From positions 1 through 64,000 of the forward strand of contig JAAVFI010000050.1 in assembly GCA_014800815.1 (NCBI GenBank): a DNA stretch of 64,000 bases, read 5' to 3'. The position numbers were made by a program, and so were the translations under genes. The stretch is from Bacteroidales bacterium. GTDB lineage: Bacteria; Bacteroidota; Bacteroidia; Bacteroidales; Muribaculaceae. Below are positions 34,665 to 47,200 of the stretch, one piece after another (within the stretch, counting starts at the first letter, position 1; every line of letters starts with the position of its first letter). The notes beneath the pieces were generated by a model. That model had not been told where the DNA came from and did not search any database. It saw nothing but the letters and a program-made list of their open reading frames with translations.

Positions 34665-37106
34665 ATGAACACATCTCTAAAATGCATATTTGCCGCCTCG
34701 GTGCTTTTTGCCTCTTGTGGTGTAAAGAACGTGGTACCGGCAGAGACCACCGATAAACCGAATTTCGGCGGTATCTACCCGCATCTGGCTTACTACAACG
34801 AGGAAGGCGAGTGCGGCACAGGAGCGGTAGTGCCCTGGCAAGGAAAACTCTGGGTGATAACCTACGGTCCGCACCTTCCCTTCGGCTCGAGCGACAAACT
34901 CTATGAGATAGACGATACCCTCGGCGTGATTGTGCGCCCCGAGAGTATAGGCGGTACGCCCGCCGACCGAATGATACACCGCGAGAGCGGACAGCTTATC
35001 ATCGGGCCGTACTTCATCGACAGCCTCTGCAATGTCAGAGCATTGTCGTATGCCGATGCACAGGGCCGCTACACCGGCGTGTGCCGACATCTCACCGACC
35101 CCGCCAACAAGGTGTACATCGCCACTATGGAGGAAGGTTTCTACGAAGTGGACGTAAACACTCTCGAGCATAAAGAGCTTTACCCCGACGCCAACGGCGG
35201 CAGCCACGACGACACGGGCGTAAATCCCGAGAACGAGCTCCTGCCCGGTGCTCACGGCAAGGGCCTCTACAGCGGACAAGGCGTTATGGTCTTCTCCAAC
35301 AATGGCGAAGCCGTGCCCGAAGCTCTTGAAAAATTCAACATCCCCTCAGGCTGTCTCGCCGAGTGGGACGGTAAGGACTGGACCGTAGTACGCCGCAATC
35401 AGTTTACCGAAGTTACCGGCCCCGGCGGTATCTACGGCAGCGATGTAGACGCACCCATTTATGCCCTCGGCTGGGACCATAAGTCGGTGATTCTCGCCAT
35501 GCGCGACGGCGGCAAGTGGAATTTCTACCGTCTGCCCAAGGCAAGCAACTCCTACGACGGCGCCCACGGCTGGAATACCGAGTGGCCGCGCATCAGAGAA
35601 GTCGGTACTGCCGATAAACCCATGAAACTTATGACTATGCACGGTATGTTCTGGGAATTCCCGCAGGAATTCGATGCTGAGCATACCGCAGGCATCCGTC
35701 CTCTCTCGGCATATCTAAAGGTGATCGGCGACTTCACCCGTTGGAACGACAATATCGTATTCGGCTGTGACGACTCGGCCAAGAAGGAATTCCTCAACAC
35801 CCGCCGTATCAAAGGCAACATCGCCGGCCCCGGACAGAGCAACTCGAATCTGTGGTTCGTAGGCGAAGAGCGCCTCACCAACCTTGGCCCGACAAATGCT
35901 ACAGGCGCCGTATGGTTCGATGAACATGTAGATGCAAATACACCGAGCGAACCCATGCTCTTCGGCAGCTGGCCCAAGCGCTGCGCATGGCTCAAGAACA
36001 ACGGCCCCGAAGCCGTGACCCTCACCTTCGAGGTAAGCGACGGCATCGGCAAGTGGTCGAAACTCAAGAGTGTAAAACTCGGCGCCAAGTCGTCGTCCTT
36101 CGTACCCTTCGACGCCAGTGACAAGGGGCAGTGGATACGCCTCAGCTCCGACAAGGCTACCGATGCAAGCGCCGTATTCTCATTCTCGGCCGACGACAAG
36201 CGCGGTACCGAACCCGGCAAAATCTTCAAGGGTCTCACTCCCGTAGAAAGCGCTCCCGCGTCCTCAGGTCTGCTTTATTGCCTCGGCGAGAATGCCCGCC
36301 GGTTAGGTATCGCCTCCAACGCGGGCTACTATGAGCTCGACGGCAATATGAATCTCGTGCCCGTCGACAGCGCCGCCATTGCCGACTTCATCAAGTCGAA
36401 TATGGCTATTTCGAGCGAAGGTATGGAGATTACCGACGGCTCTGTGCTCATTGTCGACGATAAGGGACGCCGCTGGCGTCTGCCCCTCGGCGCTGACGAG
36501 TTCACGGCTCTTACCAACGACCGCAAGCTGCGTGTATGCCGCGAGGTATCGACTGAGCGCGACCTCCTCAACTGCCACGGCACATTCTACGAACTCCCCG
36601 CCGAAAATGCCGATGGTTTTGCGAAGATTCGTCCTATATCCTCGCACAAGTTCCGCATCAACGACTATGGTTCATACCGGGGTATGCTGGTGATGACAGG
36701 TATTTCGGCCGACGGTGCCGACAACAATCGTGTCGTTACTTCGAGCGACGGCAAGCTCCGGCTCTGGTGCGGTGCTATCGACGATCTCTGGCAGCTGGGC
36801 AAACCTGTAGGCCACGGCGGTCCGTGGGTCGACGAATCGGTTAAAGCCAACGAATATTCCGACCCATATCTCATCGGCTTCTACGATAAGCGCGTGCTCA
36901 ATATCTCGCACAAATCGCCCAAAGTGGTCAAGTTTACCGTCGAGGTAGATCCTTCGGGCGACGGCAACTGGAATCACTATGCCGACTTCGAGGTAAAACC
37001 CGGCGATTCGTTCTTCCACTCCTTCCCCGATGCCTTCCAGGGTCGTTGGATTCGCTTCAAGACCGACACTCCCTGCGTGGCCACAACTTGGTTGGAGTAT
37101 AAATAA
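34665..37106 (+). CDS. Large PUL-associated lipoprotein of unknown family
   Basis: 813 aa from ATG 34665. The track start at 34608 runs through the terminator, and the later ATG gives the signal MNTSLKCIFAASVLFASCG with a lipobox. No CAZyme family is recognised. Many short beta-strand pairs recur (KLWVITYGPHLPFGSSD, ILAMRDGGKWNFY, MHGMFWEFPQEF), suggesting a beta-propeller-like fold. The second half repeats the layout of the first (DDLWQLGKPVGHGG against ERLTNLGPTNATGA). It may bind or cleave glycan at the cell surface. Its stop codon lies in repeat D. Confidence 0.7.
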   Translation: MNTSLKCIFAASVLFASCGVKNVVPAETTDKPNFGGIYPHLAYYNEEGECGTGAVVPWQGKLWVITYGPHLPFGSSDKLYEIDDTLGVIVRPESIGGTPADRMIHRESGQLIIGPYFIDSLCNVRALSYADAQGRYTGVCRHLTDPANKVYIATMEEGFYEVDVNTLEHKELYPDANGGSHDDTGVNPENELLPGAHGKGLYSGQGVMVFSNNGEAVPEALEKFNIPSGCLAEWDGKDWTVVRRNQFTEVTGPGGIYGSDVDAPIYALGWDHKSVILAMRDGGKWNFYRLPKASNSYDGAHGWNTEWPRIREVGTADKPMKLMTMHGMFWEFPQEFDAEHTAGIRPLSAYLKVIGDFTRWNDNIVFGCDDSAKKEFLNTRRIKGNIAGPGQSNSNLWFVGEERLTNLGPTNATGAVWFDEHVDANTPSEPMLFGSWPKRCAWLKNNGPEAVTLTFEVSDGIGKWSKLKSVKLGAKSSSFVPFDASDKGQWIRLSSDKATDASAVFSFSADDKRGTEPGKIFKGLTPVESAPASSGLLYCLGENARRLGIASNAGYYELDGNMNLVPVDSAAIADFIKSNMAISSEGMEITDGSVLIVDDKGRRWRLPLGADEFTALTNDRKLRVCREVSTERDLLNCHGTFYELPAENADGFAKIRPISSHKFRINDYGSYRGMLVMTGISADGADNNRVVTSSDGKLRLWCGAIDDLWQLGKPVGHGGPWVDESVKANEYSDPYLIGFYDKRVLNISHKSPKVVKFTVEVDPSGDGNWNHYADFEVKPGDSFFHSFPDAFQGRWIRFKTDTPCVATTWLEYK

Positions 37107-37146
37107 GTAAGTCTTGTAATATAAAATAATTTTCATGACTTACTTA
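37104..37146. repeat. TAAGTAAGTC repeat, short copy D
   Basis: TAAGTAAGTCTTG pairs with CATGACTTACTTA around a 17-base loop. It is an internally shortened version of the 166-bp copies. The first TAA is the stop codon of the upstream gene. Confidence 0.65.
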
Positions 37147-37161
37147 ATTAGAAATGCTAAT

Positions 37162-37190
37162 GTGTGTTTTTAATAGTTAATCGCCCTATA
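37162..37190 (+). promoter_or_regulatory. PUL regulon promoter motif, copy 4
   Basis: GTGTGTTT, 11 bases, TCGCCCTATA, 46 bases before the 37236 start. Two bases differ from copy 1, with identical spacing. Confidence 0.65.
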
Positions 37191-37235
37191 TATACATCCG
37201 ATTAAGACAATTACTGAACTCTTAAATTATAATTC

Positions 37236-37748
37236 ATGAGAAAAAATATTTTTGCTTTGTTCCTGGGATGTGTCTTCGCCTTCTCAGCAGCGGCCAATAC
37301 CGACATCGACAGCGATATTACCGACTGGTCGTATGTAGAAAACGGAACAATCTACACCAACGTAAAAGTTGAAAATGCCGCAGGTGTGATTATCACAACT
37401 CCCGGCAGTGAGGCTCCCGTAGCGCTTGCCAATGGTATCAACACCATCAAGGTACCCGTTGCCGAACCCACTTTCGAAATAAGAGCGGCCGAAGACTACA
37501 TCCTTACAGTGAAAATCGGAGACAAAACTTATTCTACCGAAGACGCTCCCGTGACTGTCGACTGCACCAAGCCCGCACCGATCTATATCACGACTACTCT
37601 TCCCACAGGCTCAAGCGTACTCAACGTGAGCGAAGAAGCTACCGAAGCAAAATACTTCGACCTCACCGGCGCTCCCGTTCAGCAGCCCGAACACGGCAAA
37701 ATTTATATCAAAGTAACCGCCACAAAAGCTACCAAAGTAATATTCTAA
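37236..37748 (+). CDS. Small secreted protein with T9SS-like C-terminus
   Basis: 170 aa. Signal peptide MRKNIFALFLGCVFAFSAAA, then a short beta-rich body. The last 35 residues (YFDLTGAPVQQPEHGKIYIK, then TKVIF) resemble the C-terminal sorting-type tails common in Bacteroidales secreted proteins. Family otherwise unknown. It is the first gene downstream of regulon motif copy 4, so it is likely co-induced with the locus. Confidence 0.65.
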   Translation: MRKNIFALFLGCVFAFSAAANTDIDSDITDWSYVENGTIYTNVKVENAAGVIITTPGSEAPVALANGINTIKVPVAEPTFEIRAAEDYILTVKIGDKTYSTEDAPVTVDCTKPAPIYITTTLPTGSSVLNVSEEATEAKYFDLTGAPVQQPEHGKIYIKVTATKATKVIF

Positions 37749-37754
37749 TATCGC

Positions 37755-37798
37755 AAGGGCTGTCATACATCAGGTTTAATAGTTGTATGACGGCCCTT
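37755..37798 (+). terminator. Hairpin after the small secreted protein gene
   Basis: AAGGGCTGTCATACA pairs with TGTATGACGGCCCTT (14 of 15). No clean T-run follows, so it may be a leaky terminator that leaves downstream genes at lower level. Confidence 0.5.
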
Positions 37799-37836
37799 GA
37801 TGTATCCTGTATTTTGGCTTGAATTTCAGTACAAAA

Positions 37837-39894
37837 ATGAGAATACTTCCTAAAATCGTACTGCTCGGAGCAGCGTCGCTACTATCGTCGGTGTCAGCCC
37901 CGGCTGCCGAAAAGGGTCAGTCGCGCTGGCAGATAGACGAAAGCGGTGCTATAGAGTGGAATATCGACGGGAGCATACCACACTACGACCACATAGAAAT
38001 GAGCGGCGAGAAAGTATCGGCAGTTCTGCGCTACGGCGTTAACCCCGACGGCAGTTTCTCGCTTGAGCGGTCGGTGGTATGGCCCATGCTCCGCACCATT
38101 CCCAACAATACCCACGCAAGTCTCACCCGCCGTTTTGCGCACGATTTTATTTCACCCGTAATGGTGAACAAACTCACGCTTAACAACGAGAAAGTAGAGA
38201 GCATGACCCTTGACGGCAAACTTACCGTAAAGAGCCGTTATACCGTCGGCCACGACCGGGCGATGCTCAATAAAGACCTGAACCTCAGCCACGACGTGGA
38301 AGTGGTGAGAGTAATCTTTCCGTCGCCTGCGCTGCCAATGCTGTGCGAGGAATACACCATTACCAATCTCGGCAGGAAAGACCTCGACATAACCATACCC
38401 GCACAGCGTCTGGTGTACACTACGCCCGCCGATAAGGGTACCGAAGGCGCCTATACGCTCGTAGCCTCCACGGCAAATGTCGACGGTATCACTACGGTGC
38501 TCGCTCCCGGCAGCAGCGTGACATTCGGAGCTTCCGTTCAAGGCTATAAATCGTATGAGAAGGAAGCGCATCCCGATATAGCTGCCGAACTGGCTGCGCG
38601 TGAGGCATTTGTGGACGAGATGTGGAACTCGCTTCAGTTTGTCAGCCCCGACACGCTCGTCAACACCCTCTTTTCATTCGCTAAAACAAGAGCTGCAGAG
38701 AGCATCTTCCGCACCAAAGGCGGACTTATGCACTCGCCCGGCGGCGAGGCCTACTATGCCGCTATCTGGGCAAACGATCAGGCGGAATACATCAACCCGT
38801 TTTTCCCCTTCCTTGGCTACGACAAGGGCAATGAATCGGCGGAGAATGCCTTCCGGCACTTCGCTCGCTTTATGAACGACGACTATGTGGCAATCCCGAG
38901 CTCGGTCATTGCCGAGGGCGACGACTCCTTCGGAGTTGCGGGCGACCGCGGCGACTGCGCCATGATAGGCTATGGTGCCGCTCGCTATGCTCTTGCATCG
39001 GGCGACCGTCAGGTAGCCGAAAAGCTCTTTCCGCTCATAGAGTGGTGTCTTGAATACTCGCGCCGCAAGACTACCCCCGAGGGTGTTGTGGCCTCCGACA
39101 GCGACGAACTTGAGAACCGCTTCCCGTCGGGCGACGCTAACCTCTGCACTTCGACTCTGCACTACGACGCCCTGCTGTCGGGTGCATATCTTGCCGATGA
39201 ACTCGGTAAAAAAGAACTTGCACGGAAATACCGCCGCGAAGCTGATGCTCTGCGTACCGCTATTGAGAACTATTTCGGAGCCAACGTCGAGGGCTTCGAC
39301 ACATACAGATACTACGACGGCAACGAGTTGCTACGCTCGTGGATATGTATGCCGCTCGTTACCGGCATATTCGATCGCGCCGACGGCACTATCGCAGCAT
39401 TGCTTTCTCCCAAATTGCTCACCGACGACGGACTCCTATCGCAAAGCGGCTCCGAGACGTTCTGGGACCGCTCGACTCTCTACGCACTCCGTGGAATATT
39501 CGCGGCAGGCGAGCGCTCCAAGGCTCTTGATTTCCTTACGCATTATTCAGGCTCGCGCCTCTTGGGCGAGCATGTGCCTTATCCTATTGAGGCCTGGCCT
39601 GAGGGTAATCAGCGTCACCTGTCTACCGAAAATGCCTTGTACTGCCGTATAATCACCGAAGGTCTTTTCGGAATACGTCCTACCGGTCTCCATTCTTTCG
39701 ATATCACTCCTCAGCTGCCCGACGAATGGAATAAAATGTCGCTGCGCAATGTCAAGGCTTTCGGTGCCGGTTCATTCGATATTGATGTCGAGAGGGCCGG
39801 AAAGAAAGTAGTAGTCAGCATCGCCAAGAATGGAAAGACTGTGGCAAAGCACAAAATAGACAACGGCAAGTCTGTCTCAATCAAAGAGATATAA
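37837..39894 (+). CDS. (alpha/alpha)6 six-hairpin glycosidase
   Basis: 685 aa from ATG 37837; the track start is a TTG 18 bases upstream and less likely. Signal peptide (MRILPKIVLLGAASLLSS). An N-terminal beta-sandwich (about 25-230) is followed by a helical toroid (about 250-610) with WANDQAEYINPFFPFLGY, GDRGDCAMIGYGAARY and PYPIEAWPEGNQRHLSTENALY. This is the layout of six-hairpin glycosidases (GH15/GH78/debranching-like). I cannot assign the family or substrate. The C-terminal beta unit is short. Confidence 0.7.
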   Translation: MRILPKIVLLGAASLLSSVSAPAAEKGQSRWQIDESGAIEWNIDGSIPHYDHIEMSGEKVSAVLRYGVNPDGSFSLERSVVWPMLRTIPNNTHASLTRRFAHDFISPVMVNKLTLNNEKVESMTLDGKLTVKSRYTVGHDRAMLNKDLNLSHDVEVVRVIFPSPALPMLCEEYTITNLGRKDLDITIPAQRLVYTTPADKGTEGAYTLVASTANVDGITTVLAPGSSVTFGASVQGYKSYEKEAHPDIAAELAAREAFVDEMWNSLQFVSPDTLVNTLFSFAKTRAAESIFRTKGGLMHSPGGEAYYAAIWANDQAEYINPFFPFLGYDKGNESAENAFRHFARFMNDDYVAIPSSVIAEGDDSFGVAGDRGDCAMIGYGAARYALASGDRQVAEKLFPLIEWCLEYSRRKTTPEGVVASDSDELENRFPSGDANLCTSTLHYDALLSGAYLADELGKKELARKYRREADALRTAIENYFGANVEGFDTYRYYDGNELLRSWICMPLVTGIFDRADGTIAALLSPKLLTDDGLLSQSGSETFWDRSTLYALRGIFAAGERSKALDFLTHYSGSRLLGEHVPYPIEAWPEGNQRHLSTENALYCRIITEGLFGIRPTGLHSFDITPQLPDEWNKMSLRNVKAFGAGSFDIDVERAGKKVVVSIAKNGKTVAKHKIDNGKSVSIKEI

Positions 39895-39895
39895 G

Positions 39896-40927
39896 ATGAG
39901 CAGGATGAAATTTGCTGCTGCACTCCTGGCCTTATCCGCCTTTTCTGTCCGGGCAGCCGACTATACGGTGCTCCAGTGGAACATCTGGCAGGAGGGTACA
40001 ATGGTCGAAGGCGGCTACGATGCTATAGTCAATGAGATAGTGCGTCTGCAGCCCGACTTCGTTACCTTGAGCGAGGTGCGCAACTACCGTGGAGTCGATT
40101 TCACAGGCCGACTTGCCGGAGATATTTCTGCACGCGGAGTGGTGTACTACACTGCGCCCGGCCACGATTCGGGGCTGCTCTGCCGCTATCCTATAGAGCG
40201 CGTCGACACGATTTTCCCCGAGGTCGGCGATCATGGTTCGATATATCGCCTGCATACCTCCACTCCCGACGGACACCGTTTTGCCGTCTATACGGCACAC
40301 CTTGATTATCAGAACTGTGCGTACTACGAGCCGCGCGGATATTCCGGCACCAATTGGAAAGAATGTGCACTGCCGGCATCGGTAGATGAGTTGCTGGCTA
40401 ATAACGAGCTTTCGCTGCGCGATGAAGCCGCACGTGTCTTTATCGAAGCTGCCGATGCCGATGTTGCCGCTGGGCGCATAGTGATTCTCGGTGGTGACTT
40501 TAACGAGCCCTCGCACCTCGACTGGACGGAGGCTACTGCTTCAATCCGCGACCATGCAGGTTTCGTCGTGCCGTGGACCGTATCGACCCTGCTTGTCGAA
40601 GCCGGCTATACCGATGCCTATCGGGCTCTCTATCCCGACCCCGTGGAGTATCCGTGCTTCACCTTCCCGAGCGCAAACGACGATGTGGAGATACGCAGAC
40701 TCACCTGGGCGCCCGAGAGCGATGAACGCGACCGTATTGACTTTATATACTACAAGGCTCCGGCCTGGACTGAGATATCTGTGGCAGAGGCATCTGTATT
40801 CGGGCCGCACAGGTCGATAGCTAAATCGGCCGTTGTTACCGACGAAGGCGCCGACAACTATATTGCACCGCTCGGCACATGGCCGACAGACCATAAGGGA
40901 GTACTTGTAAAATTTATGTGTAAATAA
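39896..40927 (+). CDS. Secreted endonuclease/exonuclease/phosphatase-family hydrolase
   Basis: 343 aa with a signal peptide (MKFAAALLALSAFSVRA from the second Met). EEP-fold landmarks are present: LQWNIWQEG, FVTLSEVRNYRG (Glu metal ligand), ILGGDFNEPSH (Asp/Asn) and TDHKGVLVKF (the final Asp-His). It acts on phosphodiesters or phosphomonoesters. In a glycan locus the substrate may be phosphorylated sugar, lipid head group or nucleic acid; this is inference. It lies 1 base after the previous stop and 24 bases before GH2. Confidence 0.8.
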   Translation: MSRMKFAAALLALSAFSVRAADYTVLQWNIWQEGTMVEGGYDAIVNEIVRLQPDFVTLSEVRNYRGVDFTGRLAGDISARGVVYYTAPGHDSGLLCRYPIERVDTIFPEVGDHGSIYRLHTSTPDGHRFAVYTAHLDYQNCAYYEPRGYSGTNWKECALPASVDELLANNELSLRDEAARVFIEAADADVAAGRIVILGGDFNEPSHLDWTEATASIRDHAGFVVPWTVSTLLVEAGYTDAYRALYPDPVEYPCFTFPSANDDVEIRRLTWAPESDERDRIDFIYYKAPAWTEISVAEASVFGPHRSIAKSAVVTDEGADNYIAPLGTWPTDHKGVLVKFMCK

Positions 40928-40936
40928 ACTGATTGA

Positions 40937-44134
<3,198 letters not shown>

Positions 44135-44155
44135 TAGTTTCGGAATAAATTTCAG

Positions 44156-44196
44156 GAGGCTGTGTCGTAATTAAGGTTTACGGCGCAGCCTCTTCC
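44156..44196. terminator. Terminator hairpin and dispersed repeat, copy 2
   Basis: GAGGCTG and CAGCCTC pair around a 22-base loop and are followed by TTCCTTTT. Its first 16 bases, GAGGCTGTGTCGTAAT, are identical to the repeat at 511-541. It serves the convergent GH2 and metH ends. Confidence 0.6.
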
Positions 44197-44239
44197 TTTT
44201 GTTGGATAACGTTTATTCCGATAACTGCTAATAGCAGTG

Positions 44240-47200
44240 TCAGACGATGAAGTAGCGCGACTTGGGCGATGCGAAGTAGAAGCCGGCGACGGAGGAAGAG
44301 GGGAGTAGTGCACCGTTTTCGGTGACTTCCACACCTATTTCCGAGGGATTGACGAGTTTTGCCAGCAAGTGCATGGTCTGCTGGTTGGGGAGCGACGGGT
44401 AGCCGACGGCAGGACGAATGCCTCGGTAGCGTCCCTGCTTGAGGGCACTGAGGTCGAGAGCTTCGTCGGGACTGTAGCCCCACAGCGCGGTACGCACTTT
44501 GTAGTGCAGCCAATCCGATGTCGCTTCGGCCAGACGGTCGCATACCGACTGCAGGAGGATGTGGCGATAACTGTCACATTCGCAACAACTTCCTTTTAGT
44601 AATTCACGAATCTTTTCGCCGATAGTCACGGTGAAACATCCCACGTAGTCGCCATACTCGCGCGGCGCTACGAAATCGCATAATGCCAGTTGTGTGCTTC
44701 GGTCGGCCGACGGTTTCTGTCGCGGAGTGGGTATATGGATGCCGTCGACGTTCAGACCGTCACCCTCGGGCCACGCAGCGAAGAATCCTGCGCGACAGAG
44801 CATATTGCCACCGGCAGCCTCAATCTCGTCGAGGACTGCTTCGGCATCTTTGCGCAGGTCTTGGGCTTCTGCGGTGTCGGGACGCACCTTCCAGCAGTTG
44901 AAGAAATAAGTCCAGTTGATAAATTTACGCACCTCACCGACCGAGACCTCGAGCGTCTCCATGCCTGTGTATGTGGGCTTTACAATCTCTTTCTCATCCC
45001 ACTGAGGTGTGCGGGCGGTATCTTGTTGCGCTGCTGCGGAATCCGATTCAGTAGCGGCTGCCTCAGCCTCATTGCGCAACTCCTGCTGCAAGGCGTGTAT
45101 GCGCACCGCCTCCTTTGCGTAATCGGCAAGCAGACGTGAGGCAATCACAGGGTTCTGCGATGCGTCGCCCACGCGGACTACCAGGCCGCCCTCGCCGTAT
45201 GCGGGCGCGATGCGGAGAGCTGTGTGCGCCTCCGACGTTGCGGCACCACCGACAAAGAGGGGTACCGATATGCCGGCGTCGCGAAGAGCCTCGGCCACGT
45301 TCACCATTTCGTTGAGCGAAGGCGATATCAGGCCGCTGAGGCCTATGAAATCGGGCTTCAGTTCGAGCGCCTTTTCCACAATGGTGCGACTCTCTACCTG
45401 TACGCCGAGGTCTACCACACGGAAATTGTTGCAACGCAGTATCACGGCGGCAATGTTTTTGCCTATGTCGTGCACATCACCTTTCACGGTTGCGAGCAAG
45501 AAAAGTCCTTTTCCCGAACCTGCCGTCATGCCGGCTTCGAGCTGAGGGCGCAAGATATCCACGGCGCGGTGCATAGTCCGAGCGCTTTTCACAACTTGAG
45601 GCAGGAACATTTTTCCGGACTCAAACAGTGTACCGACGCGCTCCATACCGCTCATAAGCGGACCCTCTACGACTGCGTGTGCCGATCCGAATTGCTCTAC
45701 AGCCTCCTGCAAATCAGCCTCCAACGCGGTATCATTGCCGCTGATAAGGGCCGCAGCAAGACGGTCGCCCACGGGCATTGCACTCACGGCCTCGGCCGAT
45801 TCGGCACTTCCGGCAGCGTCGGGAGTGAACTCCGCAGCGTGTTGCAGAAGTCGGTCGGTGGCATCCTCGCGGCGGCAAAGAATCACATCCTCAAGCAGCG
45901 TGAGGAGCGCGGAAGGAATGGCATCGTAGGTCACTTTGGTGGCCGGGTCCATGATAGCCATCGACATACCTGCCTGAATGGCATGGTAGAGGAATACCGC
46001 ATGCATGGCCTGACGCATATAGTTGTTGCCGCGGAAGGCAAACGAGAGGTTGCTGAGTCCGCCGCTGGTCTTCGCGCCCGGCAGAGTGGTGTGTATCCAC
46101 TCCACAGCTCTGATGAAGTCGAGAGCGTATCTGTCGTGCTCGGGCATGCCTGTGGCGATAGTGAGCACATTGGGATCGAAAATTATATCGCGGGGAGCGA
46201 ATCCGACTTTCTCTGTCAGCAGACGGTAGGCTCGGCCGCAGATTTCGATTTTGCGCTCAAAAGTGGTGGCTTGACCCTCTTCGTCGAAAGCCATTACAAC
46301 CACGGCGGCGCCGAGCGAATGAATTATCCGTGCTTGTTCGAGGAACGTTTCCTCGCCCGGTTTGAGCGATATCGAGTTTACGATAGCGCGTCCGGGAACG
46401 TTCTGCAGCGCCTTTACAATGGTGTCGAAATCGGAAGAATCAATCATCCAGGGCACTGAGGCAGTCACGGGGTCGGCGGTAAGCAGACGCAGGAAATACT
46501 CCATTTCCGCTGGAGTGTCGAGCATGCCGTCGTCCATGTTTATGTCAAGAATCATGGCGCCGTCCTCCACCTGTTTGCGGGCTATGGCTACAGCCTCGTC
46601 GTAGTTTTTTTCCTTGATGAGTCGGAGGAATTTACGGCTGCCTGCCACATTGCATCGCTCTCCGATGTTGATGAAGCCGCGGTCGTCGTGAAATTCATCT
46701 ATACCCGCGAGCCATGCCACATCCTTGCCGTCGCGGGGCTTGCGTGGTGCGGGATAGCGGTCGGCGAGCTCGCGCAGAGCCGCGATATGTGCCGGCGTCG
46801 TGCCGCAGCAACCGCCCGCGATATTCAGCATGCCGTTGGCAAGCAGCGGCTCTATAGCTTCTGCAAATCGCTCGGGAGTCTCGGCATATCGGCCCGTCGA
46901 ATCGGGCAACCCCGCATTGGGGTAGAAGATAGTGGCGAAAGGCGAGATTGCCGCCAGACGGCTTACGAATGGAGCCAGCGATGCCGGCCCCGCCGAGCAG
47001 TTGAACCCGACCGCAAGCGGATGCGCATACTCGACTATCGACAGAAATGCCTCGGGAGTATGACCCGAGAGTATGCGTCCCGAAGTATCGGAAACAGTTA
47101 TAGACAGCACTATAGGCACATCCACACCTCGTTTTGCCATTGCCCTACGGGCTCCGGCAATAGCGGCTTTGGCATTGAGCGCATCGAAAATAGTCTCGAT

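Noticed and set aside
45224-46459. 411-aa plus-strand ORF opposite metH
   Set aside because: Antisense of metH; His/Cys-rich low-quality translation.
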